Assembly: GCA_964472875.1 (NCBI GenBank)
Contig: CAYYMD010000002.1
Span: 1-64,000 of the forward strand
Source: CAYYMD01 sp964472875
Lineage (GTDB): Bacteria; Planctomycetota; Phycisphaerae; SM23-33
DNA length: 64,000 nt
Direction: 5' to 3'
Shown: positions 32,236 through 41,998 of the stretch, in pieces
Layout of the letters: each line of letters opens with the position of its first letter
Position numbering within the stretch: the stretch's first letter is position 1
Program-made: the position numbers and the translations under genes
The notes under the pieces: model-generated
Told to the model about the DNA's origin: nothing
Database searches by the model: none
What the model saw: the letters and a program-made list of their open reading frames with translations, nothing else

Positions 32236-33032
32236 TTTGATTCTCCTTCGTTTTCTTGTTGCGGTTTTTCGGTTTTCTCGGACGCAGGTTTTTCAGCCCG
32301 CGCCTGCCTCAACTGCTGTTTTGTGGGCTTTTCCTCGCCGGGCAGAATTACGCCCCCGCTGACAGTAAATCGGAATGCCTCATCTATAGTCATCGACAAC
32401 TCTATAACTTCATCTCTTCTCACTGTAATTGTATACCCTGTAACAGGCGTCGGACTTGACGGAATAAATATTGTAATAAGGTCCGAACCGGCGGCTTCTA
32501 TTATGCCGCTCAATGCCGGCCCCGTCGCAAGCCCCACCGACCATATACCCTTTCGCGGATACTCCACCGCCACCACGCGCGAAAATTCCATTTTCCTTTT
32601 GTCGGAAAGCAGAAAATCAGTCACCTGCTTGATGTACGGGTATATCTGCCTGACTACAGGCATACGCAGAAACGTGCGGTCTATGCCTTTCCACATCCCC
32701 CTGCCCAGGTAAGATCCTACGAACTTACCGAATATGTATATGCCTATAATCGCCAGAACAAAACCGACCCACCAAAGATAGTTGCCCCAGAATTTCTCCA
32801 GATGCCCGGCCCAAGTTTCAAAAGCCGCATCGCCGGCGGAAATTTCCGCATGCCTGGCCAGCCAAATCTGGCCGACAATCCACCGAATCGCCCTGTTGAT
32901 GTAGCTGCCGATATATTTCTGTACGAAATTATAGACGTAGATGATGATCATCAAAGTCAGAACGGTCGGCAGCACGGCGGACAAGCCGCCGAGAAAAAAC
33001 CGCTTGAAATCTTGCGTGAATTTTTTAGCCAC
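32232..33032 (-). CDS. DUF502 family membrane protein
   Basis: A 266-residue membrane protein of unknown function. The N-terminus MAKKFTQDFKRFFLGGLSAVLPTVLTL and the later segment PVVRQIYPYIKQVTDFL are the family's characteristic stretches. Two clear hydrophobic regions are visible (about residues 13-35 and 85-108), followed by a soluble domain with SSPTPVTGYTI. The last ~40 residues are charged and Gln/Glu/Lys-rich. The stop overlaps the hpf start (ATGA), indicating translational coupling. Confidence 0.88.
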   Translation of the reverse strand: MAKKFTQDFKRFFLGGLSAVLPTVLTLMIIIYVYNFVQKYIGSYINRAIRWIVGQIWLARHAEISAGDAAFETWAGHLEKFWGNYLWWVGFVLAIIGIYIFGKFVGSYLGRGMWKGIDRTFLRMPVVRQIYPYIKQVTDFLLSDKRKMEFSRVVAVEYPRKGIWSVGLATGPALSGIIEAAGSDLITIFIPSSPTPVTGYTITVRRDEVIELSMTIDEAFRFTVSGGVILPGEEKPTKQQLRQARAEKPASEKTEKPQQENEGESK

Positions 33033-33106
33033 CGTTAATTCTCCCGACCCTGATTATTGCAGGATCTACATCTTCTGAGAAAGTCTATCTGCCCGCCCCT
33101 GCCTCG

Positions 33107-34282
33107 TCAAGATTGCCGAGCCCGCAGATGATTAATTATACCCCTTGACATCAGAATACTGAATATTCCGGCCGCGAAAATACACACGCCGGCCAGGTGA
33201 AGCAGCGTCGCCGATACCGGTGTCGAGGCATAAGCTGCCGAGGCAGTTATTAAAATTCCGCCATATCCAAGAATAACCGATAATGCATCCGGCGTCCGCC
33301 GGGAGGATTTACCTTCATTCGCCTCTGCGCCGAACGTTTTGGCGGCCATGACCTGAACGGCGGCGAACATTCCGGCCATAAGCACCATCTGAAGTTCCAA
33401 CCCGCCGGCGTGAAGGAGCCACACCTCCTGGCGCCAGATAGTGGCCAGAAGCATCGACAGCGGCAGAGACAAAACCGCCAGGAATACTCGTCCCGGTGCG
33501 GCCAGGAATGCACCGCCCGCAAGTACTGCCGCCGCCGGCACTCGCAGATCTCCTATTGGCGCGACAGGTAAGGGGGCGGCAGAATATTTCAAAACCCAAA
33601 TAGTGCCCCCAACCGCCGACAGCATTCCAGAAACCGACAAACCACCAAGCAGCAGAAGTGTCTTATTGAACGGCCTTCCACCGCGAACCATCAGGCAGGC
33701 CACATATACTAAAAGACATGCAACCACCACCGTGTAAAGCAACGCGACAAATACCATATCCACCAACCCGCCAAGTCTGGCCATGCCGATACTGTTAAGC
33801 CATGGCTGTATCACGCCGGGCTTTATCGCCAGAGTCGGTGAATCGACAATGTGTCGGCATGCAACAGTGCCTGCTACGGCTACGATGCCGGTGGCGATGA
33901 AGCTCGGCACCCTGACTAAACGTACCAGGAGAAAATTTAATATGCCGATTACAAGTCCCACGGCGGCGGCAGCGGCCATTGCCGTCCTTATATCCATGCC
34001 TCCGCGGACAAGCGCCACCATGGCGAATCCGCCGAGACCTCCGGCCATCCACACGCTTAAATCCACCGCCCCGCAGCGAAGCGCAAACAGAAAGCCCATC
34101 GCCAGAACGGTATAAAATGAAAACATCTGGCCAACCACATCTGTAATATACCGCCACTCGGTCGCATCGCTTAGGGGCAAAAGTACCGCCGCGATGCCGG
34201 CCAGCATAATGATATGCAACACGTCCCGTCGCCACGGCGACGCAGAAGAAGGTGGGCGAATTCTATCCTCGAGCCAGGGCAA
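33107..34282 (-). CDS. Orphan ABC-type permease (RbsC/branched-chain transporter fold)
   Basis: A 391-residue, very hydrophobic protein with roughly ten helices. The segment ALRCGAVDLSVWMAGGLGGF resembles the GGIDLSVG core of RbsC-type permeases (BPD_transp_2), and FLLVRLVRVPSFIATGIV matches the next conserved part. No ATPase or substrate-binding protein gene is adjacent, so either partners are encoded elsewhere or it works alone. Neighbours are DUF502 and an acyl-CoA dehydrogenase. Its identity as a transporter is by fold likeness only. Confidence 0.65.
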   Translation of the reverse strand: MPWLEDRIRPPSSASPWRRDVLHIIMLAGIAAVLLPLSDATEWRYITDVVGQMFSFYTVLAMGFLFALRCGAVDLSVWMAGGLGGFAMVALVRGGMDIRTAMAAAAAVGLVIGILNFLLVRLVRVPSFIATGIVAVAGTVACRHIVDSPTLAIKPGVIQPWLNSIGMARLGGLVDMVFVALLYTVVVACLLVYVACLMVRGGRPFNKTLLLLGGLSVSGMLSAVGGTIWVLKYSAAPLPVAPIGDLRVPAAAVLAGGAFLAAPGRVFLAVLSLPLSMLLATIWRQEVWLLHAGGLELQMVLMAGMFAAVQVMAAKTFGAEANEGKSSRRTPDALSVILGYGGILITASAAYASTPVSATLLHLAGVCIFAAGIFSILMSRGIINHLRARQS

Positions 34283-34316
34283 TTTAATACCATACGCGGC
34301 ACAGGCCGCGGATTAT

Positions 34317-36113
34317 CTATTCCGTCACCGGCAACGGGCCGGCTATTGCCTCGAATTTTTCCACGGGCGTGACGTCGCCGCTTTTTACCTGTTCGGCAAG
34401 CATCCGCACCTCCGGCAAGCGCCATGCCAGCCAGTATTTCGCCAGTGTCAGTTTTTCATCTTTTTCCGCCGCCTGCTCACAAAACAGCGTCGCCACGATA
34501 AGATAAATGGCCATGTCCACCAGCCGGCGTGCATGAAGGTCGCGGAACGCCTTGCTTGACTGAGATTTGGCAAATTCCACCGCCTCGTCCATCAGCCCTA
34601 TCCCCTCGCGGATACGCTCAACCAGCGGGACTATCTCTTCCGGCCAGTCCTTCTGAAGCATCTCCTCCAGCAGCGTTTTGCACGTACCGGCGGTGACGCC
34701 GGCCACAGCCGCCATTATCTGCAGCTGAGAAGTGCCTTCGTAAATCGTCGTAATCCTCGCATCCCTCAGATGCCGCTCAAGCGGATAATCCTTCATATAA
34801 CCGCTTCCCCCCATCACGGCTATGGCGTCGTTACTGACGCGCATCGACATCTCGGAGGCATAATATTTGCTCATGGGCGTGAGCATCTTGTTATAACGGC
34901 CGTACTTGCGAGACTCCTTCTTGAGGGCCTTTTTCTCGTCCTTATCCTCGACATCGCCGAACTCGAGTTTGCGCAGCGCCCCGTATTCCAAATCAACGGA
35001 AAAACTCGCCATGTACGTCAGGGCCCTGGCGGCCTTTAAATCTGTGCTCATCCGGGTTATCAACTCTCTCACAGCGGGAAAATTCTCAATGGCCGTGTCG
35101 AACTGCTGGCGGGTATTGGCATACATCCGCGCTTCGCGGTAGGCCGCCTCTGCGATGCCCAGCGACTGTGCGGCGATACCAATACGCGCCCCGTTCATCA
35201 GGGACATCACGTAAGTAATCAATCCTCGCTGGCGCTCTCCGATGAGTTTGGCGGGGGCGTGATTAAAAAATATCTCGCAGGTGGGACTGCCGTGAATACC
35301 CAGTTTATCCTCCAGGCGACGGACCTTTACCTGAGGGCCCTTCTCGACCAGCAGCAGACTAAGGCCCCGCCCGTCGGTTATCTCCGGCTCCGTGCGGGCC
35401 AGCACCAGAAGTATGTCACCGCAGCCGTTGGTGATAAAACGCTTTACGCCGCTTACAAACCAGTTGCCATGCTCGTCCTGATATGCGGCGGCCGGTTGTT
35501 GTGTTTCATCCTCTGCCTCGCCGTTGGTTTGATACGCGGAGGTCTTTACCGCCTGGAGGTCGCTGCCGGCGTCCGGTTCGGTAAGGACCATGGCGCCGGT
35601 CGTTCTGCCGGCCGCCATGTCCGGAAGATACTCCTTCTTGATTTCTTCGGAGGCGAAGGCGTTTATCGTCTCGGCGATGCCCTGCAAACCGTATATGTTC
35701 ATAAGCGAAGCATCGGCGCGGGAGACAATCTCGATGGACATTGTGTAAACCAGGTTGGGGCAGTTAATGCCGCCGAAGCGGTATGGCAGGGTAAAGCCCA
35801 TCAGGTCGGCCTGGCCGAGACGCTTTATAGCCTCGTTGATGCCTTCCGGGCGGGTCACGCTGCCGTCCTCGTTAAGCACGTTGCCGGTTCGGTCGGTATC
35901 CTCTGCCGTTGGCTCGATAACTTCCGCCGACAGTTGGCCCAGGGAGTCCAGTATGCGGTAGTAATTGTCGCGCGCGTCGGCGGCATCCTGCGGAGCGAAA
36001 TCGTACTCTTTTGCGAAGCGGAAGTCCTCTTCCATAAGTTTCGCGACGCGCTCGAGGTCCATGTGCTCGAACAGGAAAATAATATCGTTGTTGTCGGTGA
36101 AGAAATTAGCCAT
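34317..36113 (-). CDS. Acyl-CoA dehydrogenase family protein
   Basis: FAD-dependent acyl-CoA dehydrogenase of the larger (~600-residue) class with a C-terminal helical extension (about residues 450-598). Family motifs are GAMVLTEPDAGSD, KRFITNG and the catalytic region ARITTIYEGTSQLQIMA, where the Glu of YEGT is the expected base. Electrons would pass to the ETF encoded immediately upstream (etfB, etfA on the same strand; 2-base gap to etfA). The acyl substrate is unknown. Confidence 0.92.
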   Translation of the reverse strand: MANFFTDNNDIIFLFEHMDLERVAKLMEEDFRFAKEYDFAPQDAADARDNYYRILDSLGQLSAEVIEPTAEDTDRTGNVLNEDGSVTRPEGINEAIKRLGQADLMGFTLPYRFGGINCPNLVYTMSIEIVSRADASLMNIYGLQGIAETINAFASEEIKKEYLPDMAAGRTTGAMVLTEPDAGSDLQAVKTSAYQTNGEAEDETQQPAAAYQDEHGNWFVSGVKRFITNGCGDILLVLARTEPEITDGRGLSLLLVEKGPQVKVRRLEDKLGIHGSPTCEIFFNHAPAKLIGERQRGLITYVMSLMNGARIGIAAQSLGIAEAAYREARMYANTRQQFDTAIENFPAVRELITRMSTDLKAARALTYMASFSVDLEYGALRKLEFGDVEDKDEKKALKKESRKYGRYNKMLTPMSKYYASEMSMRVSNDAIAVMGGSGYMKDYPLERHLRDARITTIYEGTSQLQIMAAVAGVTAGTCKTLLEEMLQKDWPEEIVPLVERIREGIGLMDEAVEFAKSQSSKAFRDLHARRLVDMAIYLIVATLFCEQAAEKDEKLTLAKYWLAWRLPEVRMLAEQVKSGDVTPVEKFEAIAGPLPVTE

Positions 36114-36115
36114 TT

Positions 36116-37192
36116 TTACGCCTCTTTAGCCCCGGCGGCCTGCGCGGCCTCATTGACCGAAGCGCCGCCTCTGACGGCCTTGATTATTTTCGGAATAACT
36201 TCGTTCAGATCGCCCACAATTCCGTAATGGGCAACGGAGAAAATCGGAGCATCGGAATCGGTGTTGATGGCGACTATCCTTCCGGATTCCGCCATGCCGG
36301 CCCGATGCTGCACCGCGCCGGAAATGCCGCACGCGATGTAAAGCGCCGGCCGCACCGTGGTACCCGTCTGGCCTACCTGGTAATCGTGCTCTATAAAGCC
36401 CAAATCCACCGCCGCGCGTGAGCCGGCCGGGGCACCGCCCAGACAGTTGGCCAGGTCCCATATATGTTTGAAGTTTTCCTTGCTGCCTACGCCGGCGCCG
36501 CCCGCGACGATTATCCGCGAGGCCTTCAGGTTAACGCGTCTTGGCTGGCGATGCCTTTCGACAATCTCCAGCGGCGGCTCCATGTCGTCCAGGTCAGCCG
36601 TGCACCTGACGACCTGGCCCGACTTGCAACGGGATTCATCAGGTTCGGGCATCGGCATGACACCCTCACGGACGGTGGCCATCTGCGGCCAGCGGTCATA
36701 ATTGACGATGGTCGCGATAATATTGCCGCCGAAGGCCGGGCGTATCTGGTACATCAGGTTCTCGTGAACCTCGTCTTTGCCGGGCGGCTTATGGTCGCCT
36801 ATCTCAAGGTCGGTACAGTCGGCCGTCAGACCGCACCACATAGCCGAGGCCACCGTCGGGGCAAGGTCCCTGCCCAGTGGCGTAGCACCGTACAGAACAA
36901 TCTGCGGCTCATGTTCTTCAATCATATCACAGATGACCTTGCAGTAGGGCGCGGACTGATACACGGCAAGTTTGTCATGCTCGGCCAGGTAAACCTTGTC
37001 GGCCCCGTGGGCGATAAGTTTGTCGCTCAAATGATCCACGCCTCTGCCGAGCAATACCGCCGCCAATGGCACGGAAAGCTTATCGGCCAGTTCTCGTCCC
37101 TTGCCCAGCAGTTCCAGCGGGACGTCGGACAACTTCCCGTCCTCCTGCTCGGCAAAGACCCATACTTCACCATTTCGATTAACTTTTATCAT
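36116..37192 (-). CDS. etfA: Electron transfer flavoprotein subunit alpha
   Basis: FAD-carrying ETF subunit that takes electrons from the acyl-CoA dehydrogenase. The N-terminal domain (about residues 1-200) is followed by the FAD-binding domain with ASRIIVAGGAGVGSKENF, VGQTGTTVRPALYIACGISGAVQHRAGM and INTDSDAPIF. No extra ferredoxin domain is present, so there is no direct sign of the bifurcating-type fusion. The length of 358 is slightly above the usual ~320. Confidence 0.93.
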   Translation of the reverse strand: MIKVNRNGEVWVFAEQEDGKLSDVPLELLGKGRELADKLSVPLAAVLLGRGVDHLSDKLIAHGADKVYLAEHDKLAVYQSAPYCKVICDMIEEHEPQIVLYGATPLGRDLAPTVASAMWCGLTADCTDLEIGDHKPPGKDEVHENLMYQIRPAFGGNIIATIVNYDRWPQMATVREGVMPMPEPDESRCKSGQVVRCTADLDDMEPPLEIVERHRQPRRVNLKASRIIVAGGAGVGSKENFKHIWDLANCLGGAPAGSRAAVDLGFIEHDYQVGQTGTTVRPALYIACGISGAVQHRAGMAESGRIVAINTDSDAPIFSVAHYGIVGDLNEVIPKIIKAVRGGASVNEAAQAAGAKEA

Positions 37193-37236
37193 TTCGTTAA
37201 CTCGTTAACTCATAATTCGTTGACTAATTAACATCT
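37193..37236. repeat. Word repeat (TTAACTCG/TTAACTCA) in the etfB-etfA gap
   Basis: CGTTAACTCGTTAACTCATAATTCGTTGAC-type text fills the 47-base gap between etfB and etfA. Near-tandem words TTAACTCG, TTAACTCA and TTGACTAA are visible. The style matches the intergenic arrays at 21107 and 22330. Confidence 0.5.
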
Positions 37237-37239
37237 CGT

Positions 37240-38151
37240 CTACCCCACGATATGCTCCTCGAGCAGTTCGTGAACCAGTTCGTTGATTCCCTCATCTGTA
37301 GGCGGAATTTCGTGGTATTCACCACCGGCCAGCACCACAGACTGGATTTTATGCACTTTTGTGGGGCTTCCGGACCGGCCGCACCAAGCCAGATCGGCCC
37401 CGATATCCTCCATGTTCCACTGCTCTATCAGCAGGAACTTTTCATTCAGTTGCTCGCAGCGCTTTTGCGCCTCGGCGTTTATGTGATTGCCGTCGGCCTC
37501 GGACATTTGCTTCCTCAGCTCCGAGAGCACTTCGGCGTGCGACCTGGCCTTTTTATACTTCATTATTCTCCTGGCCGCCGGCGGACGAGGCGTATTGGCC
37601 GTATCGGTAACGGTAACAACTGTCGGCAGAGGCGAGGAAACCACCTCCCAGCCGTTACCCACATTGCGGCGGGCCTTTATCGTCCTGTCTTTGAGTTCGA
37701 GTATCTCGTCCACGTAGGTCAAAACGGGCGAGGAGAGCTTCTGGGCCAGTTGCGGGCCGACCTGCGCAGTGTCGCCGTCGATGGCCTGCCGGCCGCAGAA
37801 TACGAGATCCGGATTAAATTTCTTCACCGCGTGTGACAGAATGTAACTTGTGGCCAGCGTGTCCGATGCGGCCGCCCTTCTGTCGGTCAAAAGCACGCCA
37901 CGGTCAGCCCCGCGATACATCGACTGGCGAATGATTTCGCACGCGGCCGGCGGACCCATAGTGATGACGGATACGCTGCCGCCGTGCTCGTCGCGCACGG
38001 ACAGGGCTTCCTCCAGGGCGTGGAGGTCTTCGGGGTTGAATACCATAGGAAGAGCGGCCCGGTTGACAGTGCCGTCTTCGGTCATGGCGTCGCTCGTGAC
38101 ACGTTTGGTGTCCGGAACATATTTGATACAGACTACGCAGTTATATCCCAC
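37240..38151 (-). CDS. etfB: Electron transfer flavoprotein subunit beta
   Basis: Partner of EtfA that binds a nucleotide (AMP, or FAD in bifurcating types). Family motifs include the opening VVCIKYVPDT, FNPEDLHALEEAL, FCGRQAIDGDTAQVGPQLA near residues 118-136 and the linking VEEILELKD-like VDEILELKDRTIKARR segment. The 303-residue length includes a C-terminal extension of ~40 residues (GGEYHEIPPTDEGINELVHE). First gene of an etfB-etfA-acyl-CoA dehydrogenase operon. Confidence 0.93.
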   Translation of the reverse strand: MGYNCVVCIKYVPDTKRVTSDAMTEDGTVNRAALPMVFNPEDLHALEEALSVRDEHGGSVSVITMGPPAACEIIRQSMYRGADRGVLLTDRRAAASDTLATSYILSHAVKKFNPDLVFCGRQAIDGDTAQVGPQLAQKLSSPVLTYVDEILELKDRTIKARRNVGNGWEVVSSPLPTVVTVTDTANTPRPPAARRIMKYKKARSHAEVLSELRKQMSEADGNHINAEAQKRCEQLNEKFLLIEQWNMEDIGADLAWCGRSGSPTKVHKIQSVVLAGGEYHEIPPTDEGINELVHELLEEHIVG

Positions 38152-38295
38152 GGTAATTGCTCCTGTAGTATTTATCCGGCGGGTGTGCCGTGGCTGATAT
38201 TACAACGGCCCGCCCTCGAGCGGACCGTATTGGACATTTTTGCATGTTATGCAGCGGATATTTTCAAGTCAAGTATTTCATGCCGCAAAAGAACG

Positions 38296-41200
38296 TCAAG
38301 CCCGTGCCCGCTGTTCGGCCTCCGCTGGAGTCGGCGAGTCGGATTGATACGTTCCTGCGGATGAGGGCGTAACGTGTTTATGGACGTCCTGGAAGCGGAC
38401 GGATATCCGCCTGGAAACGCCCGCCTGCGGCATTGTAACGCCGTAGAGCACACCGGCTGTGCCTATTGTGCGCTTGGCGTGAGAAATCACGATAAACTGC
38501 GTCGTCTGGGCGAATTCCTTCAGCAATTGCACGAATCTGGAATTATTCGCCTCGTCCAGTGCGGCGTCAACCTCGTCGAGCACGCAGAACGGGCTGGGGC
38601 GGGCCTTAAAAATACTGAACAGCAGAGCCAGGCCGGTCATAGATTTTTCGCCGCCGGACAGCAGAGACAGCGAACGCAGTTCCTTGCCCGGAGGCCGGGC
38701 CACTATCTCTATGTGGCTCTCCAGCACATCCTCCGGCTCGGTCAGGAATATGTCCGCCCGCCCGCCGCCGAACAGTTTGCGGAACAATTGCTGGAAGTTC
38801 TCCCGCACCTTCTCGAAGGTTTGCGTGAAAAGCCGCCTGCTCTCTTCGTTCAGCCGGCGAATGAGTTGCGTTATGCTGTTCTGCGATTCCTTCACGTCCT
38901 CCAGCTGAGAGGCAAGAAATTCGCGGCGCTGCTGAAGTTGTTCCTGTTCGGAGATGGCATCGAGGTTTACGTTGCCCAGTCGGTTTATCTTCCCGCGCAG
39001 TTCCGCTATTTCCGTCTCGACCGCCGACCAGTCGCGGTCCTCGTCGTGCTTGTAATTTTTGTACAGTTCGCCCAGGTCCATATCCATTTCCTCAAGCGCC
39101 CTGGAAACAAGATCCTCCAGGTGCGCCTCAACCTGGCTTTTCTCCACGCGATGGGTGTTTATCTGTTCGTTTATGCTCTCGGCCGCCTGGCGATGCTGTT
39201 CGAGCCGCTCGGCAATTTCCTCTATACGATGCTGCGTGTCCTGGCGCTGCTGCTGCATCTGTGTCGCTTTTTCACCCAGCAAGTGCCGCTGTTCGGTCAG
39301 ACTTTCGGCCTCGTTGCGGGCCTGCGTGGCAGCCGCGTGGGCCTCCTCGAGACGCCTGTTGTCCTGCTGAATCTGTGAACGTGCGGCCTCGAGGTCGTGC
39401 TCCATGCGGCTGCGCGTGGCGGCGTGCTGCTCGATGGCGCTTTTAGCCGATGCGCGCTTTTCGTCGACAGCGGCCAGCGCTACTTTGCACTCGGTAAGCC
39501 GCGATGCCAGTTCATCCTTGTGCTGCTGAGCGGCGGCTATCTGTTCATTAAGGCGCTCCGTATTGGTCTTGTGCTCGGCGTTAACCTGCTCGAGCTCCTC
39601 CGCCTTCGCGCGGGCCTGATGTTCATTATGAACGGCCTGCTCTATTTCCCGGCTAAGTTCCTCGATATCGTTTCCGACCAGCGGCTGTTCTTTCTGAAGC
39701 TGTTCGATTTGCCGATTAATCTGGTCAAGTTTGTTCTGATAGTCCAGTTTCTCGGTATTGGCCTCGTAGACGGCGGTCCTGAGACTGTGTATAAGCTCCT
39801 GGCAGTGCTTCCGCCGCCCAATGACATCCTCGCGCTGCGCCTGCAGTTCCGACAACTCCTGCTTTAAATTCTCACAGCGGGATTTCAGTTCCGCCAGTTC
39901 GCTTCGCCTTGCGACAACACCCGCATCCGATCCCACAGCCGCCGCCCCCGCCCGAATGCAGCCGTTTGCTTCGAGCACCTCGCCGTTGCTTGTGACGAAC
40001 CGGTATCCGTCCGGAAGCGACTGCCTGGCCGATACCGCATCGGCCATGTCGTTAACCAGCAAAGTTTTACCCAACAGCGACCACGCCGCACGCGCCATGC
40101 GCGGCTCCGTGCGCACCACGTCAATCAGCCGACATATCACCTGCGGGCACGAGGCGGTGTCCAGATCATCGCTGTAAGGCGGCAGCATCTGAAGGCACAA
40201 AAACTTCACAGGTCCGGACTGCGATATAATCTCCTCCAGTTCTCCGCCGCGGGCAAGCATGCGTTTTAAATCTTCCACGCCTTCGACTACCAGCTGTTCC
40301 TCGGCGTCGCCGAGGGCCGCCTGGACATGCGGAGCGTGTTTCATGTCGGTCCGGATAAAATCGCCCAACATACCTATGACCGGCTCGAAACGCCCTTCTG
40401 CCCTGGCACGCAGAACCGCCTGGGTGCCTACGCCGAGTCCTTCCAGTCGAGCCAGCATTTCGCTTATGGTCTCTATCCGGCTGTTGATTGCGCTTAGTTT
40501 CTCTCGCATCTGCGACTGGCGATTGCCCAGTTCTTCTTCGGCCCTGATTGCCTGGCCGGCTTCGTTTCGGCTGTTCTCCAGTTTTTCCTCGGTGGCCGAG
40601 CGAACCTCATTTATCTCGCGCAGTTTTTCCTGGACCTGGGCCCTTTGCCGCAACAGCTCGCTCATCTCTTTGCCAATCTGATCTGCGCGGGTTTCGAGAC
40701 GGTCTTTCCGGCCGCTCAGATTTTCGCGTTTTATGGCTGAGGCGTTAATTTCATTATGCAGCTGGGCCGTCCGGCGCAGCAGGTCTATGGTGCCCGCCTT
40801 CTCATCCTCCAGTTCATTCTGGAACGACTCTATTGCTTTAATCCCGCTCTGGTATTCTTCGTAGACGGCCTGGTACGATTCGGACAACTGCGTTTTTTCG
40901 CCGTCCAGTTTCTCCAGCAGTTCCTCGTGACGATGTATTTCCTCTTTGCCGGATGCGATTTCTTCCTCCAGTTGCTTACACCTGTTCTGGGCGGTTTCTA
41001 TCTGCTGGCGGAGCTCTTCCGCACGGGCGTCGAGCATCTCGGCCCGCTGCCTGCGCGTGGTAATGCCGGAAGCTACGTCATTGAGGCGATTGTTGAGATC
41101 TTCGGCCTGCTGACGGATTTGTTCCCGCCGCTGTTCTATTTGGCGATGCTCACTCCGCAGTTGCTCGGCTTTGTTGTTTTCGTCTTCAAGCCGCCGTCCG

Positions 41201-41970
41201 TGACGTTTAAGGACCTCGTCGAGTGCACTGCACCTTACGGTATATTTGTGGTACTGGGCGAGGAAATGCAGCGACTTAAGTTCATCTAACCGCTGCATGT
41301 GCGTGCGGTAACTTCTGGCTCGTCCGGCCTGGTGCTTTATCGAACGGAGACGCTTATCCACTTCGCCGATTATATCGTTAAGCCGCAGAATGTTCTGCTC
41401 GACGCGCTCCAGTTTGCGCATGGCCTCTTTCTTGCGGGCCTTATACATGCTTATCCCGGCCGCCTCGTCGAATATCACCCTGCGGTCGTCCTTGGAGGCC
41501 TGGAGAAACGCCTCGATACGCCCCTGTTCAATAACGCTGTAAGCGTCTGCGCCGGTGCCCATCAGCATTTCCCGGATGTCCTTGAGACGACACTCGGTCT
41601 TGTTCACAAGGTATTCGCTGACGCCGCTTCGAAACAGGCGTCGTGTGAAAGACACCTCGCCATTGGTCGGTATGTCACCTGATTTGCCGGTTGGTTTCAG
41701 GCGCCCCTGCGAATTGTCGAAAACCAGCGTAACCGCGGCCGAGCCCGCGGCCTTCTTGGCCGAAGAACCGTTAAAGATAACGTCGGCCATCTCCGAACCA
41801 CGCAGCGACTTCGCCGACTGCTCTCCGAGCACCCATTTAATCGCATCCACTACGTTACTTTTGCCGCAGCCGTTCGGTCCGACTACGCAACTTATGCCTT
41901 CGTCAAACTCGAATTCCGTTTTTTCGGCAAAGCTTTTAAACCCGGACAGAATCAGTTTTTTTAATTTCAT
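38296..41970 (-). CDS. smc: Chromosome segregation protein SMC
   Basis: Condensin ATPase that organises and segregates the chromosome. The N-terminal Walker A CVVGPNGCGKSNVVDAIKWVLGEQ (about residues 28-51; GPNGCGKSN core) is followed by a long coiled coil, a hinge (about 505-660) and a second coiled coil. The C-terminal head carries SLLSGGEKSMTGLALL and the Walker B CVLDEVDAALD. The ATG at 41970 (MKLKKLILSGFKSF) is chosen over the longer frame start at 42009. About 1,224 residues, with ~40 unconserved residues at the end. ScpA/ScpB are not adjacent. Confidence 0.95.
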   Translation of the reverse strand: MKLKKLILSGFKSFAEKTEFEFDEGISCVVGPNGCGKSNVVDAIKWVLGEQSAKSLRGSEMADVIFNGSSAKKAAGSAAVTLVFDNSQGRLKPTGKSGDIPTNGEVSFTRRLFRSGVSEYLVNKTECRLKDIREMLMGTGADAYSVIEQGRIEAFLQASKDDRRVIFDEAAGISMYKARKKEAMRKLERVEQNILRLNDIIGEVDKRLRSIKHQAGRARSYRTHMQRLDELKSLHFLAQYHKYTVRCSALDEVLKRHGRRLEDENNKAEQLRSEHRQIEQRREQIRQQAEDLNNRLNDVASGITTRRQRAEMLDARAEELRQQIETAQNRCKQLEEEIASGKEEIHRHEELLEKLDGEKTQLSESYQAVYEEYQSGIKAIESFQNELEDEKAGTIDLLRRTAQLHNEINASAIKRENLSGRKDRLETRADQIGKEMSELLRQRAQVQEKLREINEVRSATEEKLENSRNEAGQAIRAEEELGNRQSQMREKLSAINSRIETISEMLARLEGLGVGTQAVLRARAEGRFEPVIGMLGDFIRTDMKHAPHVQAALGDAEEQLVVEGVEDLKRMLARGGELEEIISQSGPVKFLCLQMLPPYSDDLDTASCPQVICRLIDVVRTEPRMARAAWSLLGKTLLVNDMADAVSARQSLPDGYRFVTSNGEVLEANGCIRAGAAAVGSDAGVVARRSELAELKSRCENLKQELSELQAQREDVIGRRKHCQELIHSLRTAVYEANTEKLDYQNKLDQINRQIEQLQKEQPLVGNDIEELSREIEQAVHNEHQARAKAEELEQVNAEHKTNTERLNEQIAAAQQHKDELASRLTECKVALAAVDEKRASAKSAIEQHAATRSRMEHDLEAARSQIQQDNRRLEEAHAAATQARNEAESLTEQRHLLGEKATQMQQQRQDTQHRIEEIAERLEQHRQAAESINEQINTHRVEKSQVEAHLEDLVSRALEEMDMDLGELYKNYKHDEDRDWSAVETEIAELRGKINRLGNVNLDAISEQEQLQQRREFLASQLEDVKESQNSITQLIRRLNEESRRLFTQTFEKVRENFQQLFRKLFGGGRADIFLTEPEDVLESHIEIVARPPGKELRSLSLLSGGEKSMTGLALLFSIFKARPSPFCVLDEVDAALDEANNSRFVQLLKEFAQTTQFIVISHAKRTIGTAGVLYGVTMPQAGVSRRISVRFQDVHKHVTPSSAGTYQSDSPTPAEAEQRARA

Positions 41971-41998
41971 ATTGCGTTTTCCCGAATATCTGCAGATG

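Noticed and set aside
36116..38151. Electron-bifurcating ETF (EtfAB-Bcd) claim
   Set aside because: EtfA has no ferredoxin extension and sequence alone does not show the second FAD site clearly, so bifurcation was not asserted.
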